12,770 bases of DNA, taken from assembly GCA_027005175.1 (NCBI GenBank), contig JALTMC010000640.1:1-12770 (forward strand), written 5' to 3'. A program made the position numbers and the translations under genes. Shown here piece by piece: positions 7,182-12,770 of the stretch (within the stretch, counting starts at the first letter, position 1; each line of letters opens with the position of its first letter). The notes under the pieces are model-generated. The model had not been told where the DNA came from. It searched no databases and worked only from the letters and a program-made list of their open reading frames with translations. This DNA comes from Myxococcales bacterium. GTDB taxonomy: Bacteria; Myxococcota_C; UBA6777.

Positions 7182-7574
7182 TGTCATCTCCTCATGGGAA
7201 AACGTCGGTTCTATGGTCTGGCATCGTGTCTTTGGCTCGAAAAGATCGATGCTTGAGGAGGGAGCTGGTTGAGGAATGCTCAGAGCTCCAAGCCCTTGAA
7301 ACTTCCTGCTATCGGACCAGAACAGTCCTCTTATCTATAATATAGAACCTCGTGGTCTGCAAGGCCCTCTTTTTTTCTCTGTCTTGTTCCTTGAAATCTC
7401 TCTACTTTTAATTTTTATCTGAGGTTTTGCTTGCGTTCTGAGATGGGGTCGCTATTCTGGAGGTGTTGGGTGAGTCTGACAACATAATCACAAACAACTG
7501 GATACTGCTACGCTCCAAATACCACGTGCTTGATCTGTTCGCTGGTTGGTGATGGTCTGATGTGAGGGAATACT
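7182..7574. other. Divergent intergenic region
   Basis: About 390 bp between the GYF/AgmX-like gene (minus) and the deoxynucleoside kinase gene (plus). It contains an AT-rich TCTATAATATAGA core near 7334-7346, with TATAAT on the plus strand and TATAGA on the minus strand. The minus-strand candidate is listed separately. The plus-strand TATAAT at 7336-7341 has no convincing -35 box. I see no RNA gene, no convincing small gene and no hairpin terminator in this stretch. Confidence 0.5.
7334..7362 (-). promoter_or_regulatory. Candidate sigma-70-type promoter for the GYF/AgmX-like gene
   Basis: On the minus strand TTGCAG (7362-7357) and TATAGA (7339-7334) are separated by 17 bp. This would start transcription about 146 nt before the chosen ATG at 7181. 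The -35 matches the consensus at four of six positions. A plus-strand TATAAT overlaps the -10 box. Confidence 0.35.
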
Positions 7575-8240
7575 GTGCAAATGCCAAGCTTGACACCGAT
7601 GCTTCATTGCTCTGCTCCACGGCAATGTATCAACAAACGATATGTTGCTATTGCTGGCAATATCGGCGTTGGGAAGAGTACTCTTGTGGAGTTCCTTTCT
7701 CATACCTTTGGCTTGAAGGCTGTCTTTGAACCTCACGAAGACAACCCTTATCTCGAAGACTTTTATTCCAATATGCAGCGTTGGTCTTTAGCTTCCCAAG
7801 CCTATTTCTTGGGCCGAAAATTTCGTTTGTGCCGGGAAGCGCAAGAGTGGCCTCAACCCATTGTACAAGACAGAACCATCTATGAAGACGCTGAAGTGTT
7901 TGCTCGCAATCTCTACGAACAAGGCTTTATGGATGAGCGAGATTTTGAAACCTACTGGGAGTTGTACGAAAATATTCGGGACTCGCTTCGCCCCCCTGAT
8001 CTTCTGATCTGTTTGCGTGCTGACCTGCGAACCATTCGTCGGAGGATTCGCTTACGTGCCCGTTCTATGGAACAAAATATCCCTACTGCTTATATTCGTA
8101 GATTGAACGCTTTGTACGAAGACTGGTTCAATTCCTATCGTTTGTCCCCCTCCATAACCATCGTTACAAATAAAATAGACTACATAACAGATCTCGTTGA
8201 CCGTATAGATATATTGAAGGAAATAGAAAAACATCTTTGA
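7575..8240 (+). CDS. Deoxynucleoside kinase (dNK family)
   Basis: A 221-residue P-loop kinase that would phosphorylate deoxynucleosides with ATP in the salvage pathway. The Walker A motif GNIGVGKST is at residues 28-36, after the usual strand YVAIA. The substrate-binding QDR (98-100) and TIYEDAEVFA follow, matching the family's DR(S/T) motif. The Arg-rich lid RRRIRLRARSME is at 155-166. Family size is typically 200-230 residues. The sequence resembles bacterial deoxyadenosine/deoxyguanosine kinases more than thymidine kinases, but the substrate cannot be fixed by eye. GAGGGA lies 5 nt before a GTG at 7575 and 11 nt before an ATG at 7581. I use the GTG, though the ATG two codons later is a close alternative. 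It precedes the Ser/Thr kinase gene on the same strand by 144 bp. Confidence 0.9.
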   Translation: MQMPSLTPMLHCSAPRQCINKRYVAIAGNIGVGKSTLVEFLSHTFGLKAVFEPHEDNPYLEDFYSNMQRWSLASQAYFLGRKFRLCREAQEWPQPIVQDRTIYEDAEVFARNLYEQGFMDERDFETYWELYENIRDSLRPPDLLICLRADLRTIRRRIRLRARSMEQNIPTAYIRRLNALYEDWFNSYRLSPSITIVTNKIDYITDLVDRIDILKEIEKHL

Positions 8241-8384
8241 TCACATTGGAAGATCATCGAGTTCTTCTCTTCATGCTCGCACCTCAGGCTTTGTGATATC
8301 ATCCAAGTCTGAAGTATTTTTACGAGACGGCGCAGGATGTGCCCCAAGAGTTATGGAAGAAAAATGGTGAGACCGGGAGAAAAA

Positions 8385-9629
8385 ATGGTAACGCAAGAGT
8401 CCCCGCAATGCCACGTCTGTGGTCATCAATTGCCTCTTCATGGCGGGTTCTGTCCAGCTTGCGGAAGCCCACGTTCAGAGAAATCATCCAAACGTACCTC
8501 TTCCCGACGCGTGGCTTCGTCTTCAAAACGTGCGAGTACCTCCTCAAAGCGTTCTCGCTCTCGTCGCCCTGATCCCTATGAAGGCATGGTTCTTGACCAA
8601 AAATATCGTATCCTCGAAAAAATTGGTGAAGGTGGTATGGCCCTGATCTATCGGGCTGAGCATGTATTCCTTCGCGAAATGCGAGCGATTAAAGTGATCA
8701 AGCGTCCCGATCACCGGAAAGAAACTCAGTATGGTCGCTTCCTTCGAGAAGCACGCCTGACTCGGAAAGTTTGTGCTCTTGCACCACACGTTGCTCGTGT
8801 AGACGACTTTGGCTATGACCAGAAAAAAGGTGTCTATTACTACTCGATGGAACTTTTGGAAGGGAAAAGCTTACGAGAGTTGCTCCGTGAGCCCCCTTAT
8901 TACCTCTCTCCTCAACGCACCGTTCGTATCGCTGTCCAAATCTGTGAAGCGATGTCTACCTCTCATGAGCAGGGAGTCGTTCATCGCGACCTCAAGCCCG
9001 ATAATATCTTTCTCTCCAACATGCACGGAGAAGAAGAGTATGTGAAAATCCTCGACTATGGCTTGGCAAAACCACTTGACCCTGATGAGCCAAACTTCAC
9101 TGATGTTGGAAAGGTTGTCGGTACTCCAGAGTATATGTCTCCTGAACAATGTCGTGGACCTTCTCCCGAAGATCGATTGCGGGGTGTGAGTCACGTTGAT
9201 GGTCGAGCTGATGTATACTCTCTTGGTATCATTCTTTATCAGTGCTTGGCTGGCCGAGTTCCTTTCTCGCTCGAAGGAGAACCGACGCCACAAAACTTCT
9301 TGCGCTTGATGAGTCGTCAGATCTCAGAACAGCCCAAATCACTGCGACGAATCCGTAATGACCTTTCTCCTGCTCTTATCGAAGTTGTTGAAAAGTCGCT
9401 TCGTAAAAAATCAAACGAACGGTACAGATCCATGCTTGAGATGCAACGTGCTTTGCTTCAAGCTGTTCCCGATGCTGGAGCCACCGCTACCCATCATTCT
9501 GGAGCACACAATACCGCTTTTGACATCCTAGAGCTAGCTCAAGTTGTTCCTTCTCTCGATGGCTTACCCATCCACTCCCAGCAATCCACCACCTTCCAAC
9601 TTCAACTCGATCCCGAACTCGAATACTAA
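8385..9629 (+). CDS. Ser/Thr protein kinase with N-terminal zinc ribbon
   Basis: A 414-residue Hanks-type kinase. A zinc ribbon opens the protein: CHVCG and CPACG, with Cys at residues 9, 12, 23 and 26. A Ser/Lys/Arg-rich linker follows (about 30-62). The kinase domain runs from about 73 to 345: Gly-rich loop IGEGGMALIY, catalytic Lys K103 in AIKVIK, helix-C Glu E122, HRDLKPDN at 200-207 with catalytic D202, and DYG at 224-226 in place of DFG. The activation-segment end is TPEYMSPEQ, followed by DVYSLGIILY. All catalytic residues are present, so it should be active. There is no membrane helix, so it is probably soluble, unlike many receptor-type bacterial kinases. The 70-residue tail is unassigned. 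I chose the ATG at 8385 because GGGAG lies 5 nt upstream; ATGs at 8337 and 8364 are alternatives that would only lengthen the N-terminus. A convergent Fe-S gene lies 55 bp beyond its stop. Confidence 0.93.
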   Translation: MVTQESPQCHVCGHQLPLHGGFCPACGSPRSEKSSKRTSSRRVASSSKRASTSSKRSRSRRPDPYEGMVLDQKYRILEKIGEGGMALIYRAEHVFLREMRAIKVIKRPDHRKETQYGRFLREARLTRKVCALAPHVARVDDFGYDQKKGVYYYSMELLEGKSLRELLREPPYYLSPQRTVRIAVQICEAMSTSHEQGVVHRDLKPDNIFLSNMHGEEEYVKILDYGLAKPLDPDEPNFTDVGKVVGTPEYMSPEQCRGPSPEDRLRGVSHVDGRADVYSLGIILYQCLAGRVPFSLEGEPTPQNFLRLMSRQISEQPKSLRRIRNDLSPALIEVVEKSLRKKSNERYRSMLEMQRALLQAVPDAGATATHHSGAHNTAFDILELAQVVPSLDGLPIHSQQSTTFQLQLDPELEY

Positions 9630-9684
9630 ATCGTCAACAAGTCATTTGAGTGTTTTCTTCTTTGCATCTGTGTGTTTTCTTACT

Positions 9685-10113
9685 TCAATGTTGGTTGTTT
9701 TCTTTTGCCATTTGGAAGATCCTCACAAACGGGATCTTTGCGGGGCATTCGGCTTCGAGTTGCCAAAGGACTTCTTCGTAGGGTGCAAAGCTTTTTCTTG
9801 TGAATTGAATCGTTGGAAGATGGCGACTCATACCGAGGAGCACTTCTTGGGGGAGGACAAGACCTGGGGAGGAAGTCTCTTTGATAAATTGTTTGGCGAG
9901 AGTACTGTCACACAGACCGCATTGTGTACACCCGGAGAATTGGTATATTTCATCCCTTAATGATTCTGATATGGACCACAGACCGTCCGACTTAAAGTTA
10001 TTCAGGAAGATGTCTTTGTCTGTGGATCTCTTTTGAAATATGCCCATGAGTTTTTCAACAATCAGGGCTATGAGATTCCATGCAAGGAAGAGGAGAGCCT
10101 GAAGTTGTTTCAC
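9685..10113 (-). CDS. Short single-cluster Fe-S protein in the glpC position
   Basis: A 142-residue protein starting with a hydrophobic/amphipathic segment (about residues 4-26, LLFLAWNLIALIVEKLMGIF) that could bind the membrane. CTQCGLC provides cysteines 62, 65 and 68, and a distant ECPAKIPF provides C123. No other Cys is present. In two-cluster ferredoxins, cluster I is held by exactly this set, the first CxxCxxC plus the last Cys-Pro, so one [4Fe-4S] cluster is expected and the second is lost. It overlaps glpB by 4 bp (ATGA), showing translational coupling. By position and type it likely carries electrons from the GlpA/GlpB dehydrogenase to the membrane quinone pool, replacing the much larger GlpC (about 400 residues with two Cys-rich CCG domains). 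That role is an inference from context. Confidence 0.7.
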   Translation of the reverse strand: MKQLQALLFLAWNLIALIVEKLMGIFQKRSTDKDIFLNNFKSDGLWSISESLRDEIYQFSGCTQCGLCDSTLAKQFIKETSSPGLVLPQEVLLGMSRHLPTIQFTRKSFAPYEEVLWQLEAECPAKIPFVRIFQMAKENNQH

Positions 10114-11417
10114 GAGACAAACTCCCTCGTTTTTGATGCGGCTGATTGGACCACAAAGCCTGCTGCCAGATATCCTTGTTGGTAGGCATCTGCGAGGCTT
10201 CTCTTTGGAATGGGTTGCTGGATCTTCATCAAGTTATCCTGTTGAAGGAGCGCATTCTCATAAATGCTTGGAGGCCAGTGATAGACAACGTGCCCACAAG
10301 CAAATAGATTGTCTGCGATGATATGATCGTATGTGTCAATAGGCTGACAGGAGTGGTTGACACATATACCGTGTGACAGATCCCAAGGGCTCTTTGTTGT
10401 ATCCTCCTGAGCAGGTATTTGAAAGATCCGTTCTACAGGTCCTGAACCATTCCCATTCACGATGATACCACCACTTGCTGCATCACCTGTACATAATAGA
10501 ACTTGCCTTGGCTTTATCAATGCCTCCTTCTTCTTTCCTTGTCGTCGGACTTTCAATGATTGGATAGTGCCTGACTTGAGCATCGCTCCTTCAACCGATC
10601 CTTCCAACCGTTGGTATGGCAGAGCTTTAAATTTGTTCGAGAGTGTGTGATGAAGTCGCAAACCGGCAGGGGATGGATGAGTGGAGAGTAACTCTCCCAC
10701 CTGGCAACGGAGGGCTTTTGCAAATGTTTTCCATCGATCTTGTGCCTCCTCGACACCAAAGATAGGAGGGCACAATAATAGATCACATCGCTTTGTTTTC
10801 TTTTTCAATTGATCCAACACAGACGAAAGGAACTCTTTCTCTTGTAGCAAACGTTGTCCTACTACAAATGGACTGGAATTTGTGAGTGATATGGGGATGT
10901 GGATGTCGAAAAACAGTTCTCTTTTGGGGGAGTATTTCTCATTGTACTCCTTCGCAGGGTAGGGCGATATCGATGCATCTCCAAATTGAAGTAATCCTAT
11001 CGTTGACTGGGCCGCTTCGCTCTGCAGATACGGCTTCAAATTACCTGGGAGATGAGTGTGTTGTGCTACTGTTGATGAAAAAATCCGCCCCCATCCATCG
11101 GCCAGCCATGCTTCTTCTTCTGTAGCCCCCAACAGATCAGGAAAAGCCTGCAATACAAAGGACTGCCAGTCTTGTTTCACTCCATCAGGAGTTTGTTGTT
11201 CTCTTGTATCAACTTTCTTTCTCGAACCCTCTTCTTTTACAGCGACAAGCCTTGGGTCGAGGAGCTTGGGATCCCACGCTCCATTACTGTACATGCTGGC
11301 ACTTGCATTCTCTCCTATGACACATACCGAACCATCAAAGCTCCCTTGTATCCGCTGCAATGCTCCCATCGCAGCTACACCACAACCAAGGATGGCAATA
11401 TCGCATCTGAGCTCCAT
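10110..11417 (-). CDS. glpB: GlpB-like anaerobic glycerol-3-phosphate dehydrogenase subunit B
   Basis: A 435-residue flavoprotein, close to the 419 of Escherichia coli GlpB. A dinucleotide-binding fold opens the chain: DIAILGCGVAAMG with GxGxxxxG at 11-18. An SNGAWD segment follows near residue 45, where GlpB proteins carry a similar SSGAID. Later segments include LLCTGDAASGGIIVNG, GPVERIF and the C-terminal NLFACGHV, which resembles the LxAAGD motif of the FAD/FMN fold. GlpB is the FMN-binding partner of GlpA in the anaerobic enzyme that oxidises sn-glycerol-3-phosphate to dihydroxyacetone phosphate. The C-terminal glycines are less perfect than usual. AGGAAG lies 6 nt upstream of the ATG at 11417. 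Its stop overlaps the start of the small Fe-S gene by 4 bp. glpA lies upstream on the same strand but is separated from it by an opposite-strand gene. Confidence 0.8.
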   Translation of the reverse strand: MELRCDIAILGCGVAAMGALQRIQGSFDGSVCVIGENASASMYSNGAWDPKLLDPRLVAVKEEGSRKKVDTREQQTPDGVKQDWQSFVLQAFPDLLGATEEEAWLADGWGRIFSSTVAQHTHLPGNLKPYLQSEAAQSTIGLLQFGDASISPYPAKEYNEKYSPKRELFFDIHIPISLTNSSPFVVGQRLLQEKEFLSSVLDQLKKKTKRCDLLLCPPIFGVEEAQDRWKTFAKALRCQVGELLSTHPSPAGLRLHHTLSNKFKALPYQRLEGSVEGAMLKSGTIQSLKVRRQGKKKEALIKPRQVLLCTGDAASGGIIVNGNGSGPVERIFQIPAQEDTTKSPWDLSHGICVNHSCQPIDTYDHIIADNLFACGHVVYHWPPSIYENALLQQDNLMKIQQPIPKRSLADAYQQGYLAAGFVVQSAASKTREFVS

Positions 11418-11769
11418 TCAGGTCTTCCTCTCCTTTTTTGCTAAAAATAGTGTCTCAATTCACTTGATTTGAGTTTCGGTATCTTTGCATATCCCTCAAA
11501 ACAGATGCAATCAAAATTATTGAGTTTTCGAGTGAGATATTATGTAAACTAAGCAAGACAAAAAATTAAAGAAGTTAGTTTATCTTTTACAAGCTGTCAG
11601 GTATCTCGCTTCCCGCTGGATACTATTTTGGATGCTATTGACTTCCTTTTCAATTGCTTTTAGTATTCTTTTTATCTGTGTGTCACGTAAAACCCTTCCG
11701 ATGAATTCATTGCCATCGATAAGTTTGAGTCTACAGGGTGTTAGGCCGGATTAGGTAGGGAATGTAACG
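11418..11769. other. AT-rich intergenic region upstream of glpB and of the small Cys-rich gene
   Basis: About 350 bp, visibly more AT-rich than its surroundings. On the plus strand it holds a good promoter for the small gene at 11770 (listed separately). On the minus strand a weak promoter-like pair (TTGATT, 17 bp, TATGCA, about 11511-11483) could drive glpB. I see no gene, RNA gene or inverted repeat of transposon type. Confidence 0.5.
11638..11666 (+). promoter_or_regulatory. Candidate sigma-70-type promoter of the small Cys-rich gene
   Basis: TTGACT (11638-11643), a 17-bp spacer, then TAGTAT (11661-11666): five of six matches in each box with ideal spacing. Transcription would start near 11673, giving a leader of about 97 nt before the ATG at 11770. 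It is the best promoter match I found in the window. Confidence 0.5.
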
Positions 11770-12060
11770 ATGAGATGTTATTGCGAAGAGAGGAGTTTGC
11801 GTCCGGAACTGGCGGAAGAGATGAAAGAGTTTCCGCTGGGTTATTGCGGGTTATGTGAAATATGTGGAAAACCTGGGCATACGCGTGCTCATCCGAGGCT
11901 CCCAGCAACGGGGGCATGGTGTGATGAACATTGGAACGAGCTTGTTGGATATCGAGTTTTTACGCTGGGAGATGTTGTGCAATGTCTTTTCTATGCAGCC
12001 ATCATAGGTGTTCTTATATATTCCGTAGTTTTAGCTTGGAAGCTATTTTTTGAATGCTAA
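11770..12060 (+). CDS. Small Cys/His-rich protein with a C-terminal membrane helix
   Basis: A 96-residue protein I cannot name. The N-terminal part carries CYC (residues 3 and 5), then CGLCEICGKPGH (three spaced cysteines and a His near 26-36), then WCDEHW (about 50-55). Together this is a likely zinc-binding knuckle. The C-terminal third (about residues 65-93, VFTLGDVVQCLFYAAIIGV and on) is one hydrophobic helix. The protein would therefore sit in the inner membrane with a small metal-binding head. The CxxCGKPGH...TGAWCDEHW pattern recalls small uncharacterised proteins I associate with deltaproteobacteria; this is from memory and uncertain. GTAGGG lies about 9 nt before the ATG. It is encoded opposite to, and between, glpA and glpB, and has its own good promoter. 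Confidence 0.7.
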   Translation: MRCYCEERSLRPELAEEMKEFPLGYCGLCEICGKPGHTRAHPRLPATGAWCDEHWNELVGYRVFTLGDVVQCLFYAAIIGVLIYSVVLAWKLFFEC

Positions 12061-12195
12061 AAAGGACATGGATGAGTACCATTGAGAATGTGAAATGAAA
12101 GAACTCAAAAAGCTGCTATTTCAATGGCTTGTCAATCATCTTCCTTTGATACTTTAATCTACCAGGCGTTAGTCTGGGTGGGCTGGGGGAGGATG

Positions 12196-12770
12196 TCAAT
12201 GATACAGATCGAGGGAGTGTTGAATGACTGCATGTTGGTAGGAAGTGCCTTGGAGGGTATATTTTTGTTCTGACCAAAGTTCATTGCGGAGTTGGGTATA
12301 AGCTTGGTTGATGGTCCAAGAGGGAAAGTGTTCTGTAAAAATTCTGGCGGCGGGGTGGGCACATTCGAGACCCTGACAGGGTCCCCAGCCTAGGCGGGTC
12401 CTGCGAATAATGTCAGCCGGGGCTCGGACAAACTCGTGTTCGATCACATAATCTATTTCACACCGCATCACAGACTCACAAGTGCAGATCACCATATAAC
12501 CATCCGATCGGGATAAACCTGCTTTAAGGATCTCTCTGGCTCTTTGTCCATGTCGAAAGATCATGCGTTCAACTACATGTGTTGGTACAGAAAATTCCTC
12601 AGATAGATCCTGGTAAGAAGGGACCTCGGAGCCGCCAGGAAGCGGCTCAAGGTGGGTTGTGCAAGCTTGTTTTTTTCCCATCAATTTAACCACAAGGTCT
12701 ACTGCCTCTTCTGCCATGATTCGGAAGGAAGCAAGCTTTCCACCGGCGATCGAGAGCAAGCCCTCAGCAC
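12196..12770 (-). CDS. glpA: GlpA, anaerobic glycerol-3-phosphate dehydrogenase subunit A (partial, N-terminus beyond window)
   Basis: The frame is open to the window edge and reads AEGLLSIAGGKLASFRIMAEE, the conserved turn near the end of the FAD domain in GlpA/GlpD enzymes, so about the last 190 residues are present. LEPLPGG follows. The C-terminal [2Fe-2S] BFD-like domain is complete: ICTCE (two Cys), IIRRTRLGWGPCQGLEC (two more Cys) and a helical tail. This domain distinguishes GlpA from aerobic GlpD. The enzyme oxidises sn-glycerol-3-phosphate to dihydroxyacetone phosphate with FAD and passes electrons on through GlpB and an Fe-S subunit. The start lies outside the window. The gene is followed not by glpB directly but by an opposite-strand small gene. 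Confidence 0.92.
   Translation of the reverse strand, partial: AEGLLSIAGGKLASFRIMAEEAVDLVVKLMGKKQACTTHLEPLPGGSEVPSYQDLSEEFSVPTHVVERMIFRHGQRAREILKAGLSRSDGYMVICTCESVMRCEIDYVIEHEFVRAPADIIRRTRLGWGPCQGLECAHPAARIFTEHFPSWTINQAYTQLRNELWSEQKYTLQGTSYQHAVIQHSLDLYH

Noticed and set aside
9544-9960. Plus-strand open frame of 138 codons across the end of the kinase gene
   Set aside because: It is a shadow of the kinase and of the opposite-strand Fe-S gene, whose CxxCxxC motif and coupling to glpB show the true coding strand.
12032-12051. Hairpin TAGCT-TGGA-AGCTA followed by six T, resembling a terminator
   Set aside because: The stem is only five base pairs, mostly weak, and lies inside the last codons of the small gene.
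12095-12157. Twenty-residue open frame (MKELKKLLFQ...) between the Cys-rich gene and glpA
   Set aside because: The peptide looks amphipathic, but there is no good ribosome binding site and no context to support a leader peptide or toxin.
1-12770. CRISPR array, defence island or mobile element
   Set aside because: The repeats are directly adjacent with no spacers, and I saw no cas, transposase, integrase or toxin-antitoxin gene and no terminal inverted repeats.

Overview
The window reads as chromosomal DNA from a Gram-negative bacterium, most likely a member of the Myxococcota or a related former deltaproteobacterium. Three things suggest this: a protein combining a GYF-type domain, one membrane helix and an AgmX/PglI-like C-terminal domain; a Ser/Thr protein kinase with an N-terminal zinc ribbon; and a small Cys/His-rich membrane protein of a style I associate with that group. 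By eye the base composition is near or a little below 50% GC, which is low for free-living myxobacteria. The lineage is an inference from gene content, not a database match.

Layout. At the left edge a DHH-superfamily phosphoesterase runs off the window on the minus strand (1-907). It is divergent from cutA (1062-1379), which is followed by an unrecognised 99-residue gene (1426-1725). A 36-bp and a 32-bp tandem-repeat block fill the gap before the potassium-uptake pair trkA (1975-3333) and trkH (3406-4923). Converging on trkH is an RluA-type rRNA pseudouridine synthase (minus, 5064-6008), preceded by two more tandem-repeat blocks and the GYF/AgmX membrane protein (minus, 6282-7181). After a divergent 0.4-kb gap come a deoxynucleoside kinase (7575-8240) and the zinc-ribbon Ser/Thr kinase (8385-9629). 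The right end carries an anaerobic-type glycerol-3-phosphate dehydrogenase locus on the minus strand: glpA (3' part only, running off the window), glpB, and a short Fe-S protein in the glpC position. The glpA-to-glpB junction is interrupted by a plus-strand gene for a small Cys-rich, one-helix protein.

How the genes work together. TrkA and TrkH form a gated K+ uptake channel. GlpA, GlpB and the small Fe-S protein would oxidise glycerol-3-phosphate and pass electrons to the quinone pool. The other genes look like single housekeeping or signalling functions rather than one system. I did not find a defence system, CRISPR array, transposon, rRNA or tRNA.

The most unusual observations are these: five separate short tandem duplications (units of 20-36 bp) packed into four intergenic gaps within about 5.3 kb; the single-cluster Fe-S protein standing in for GlpC; and the opposite-strand gene inside the glp locus.
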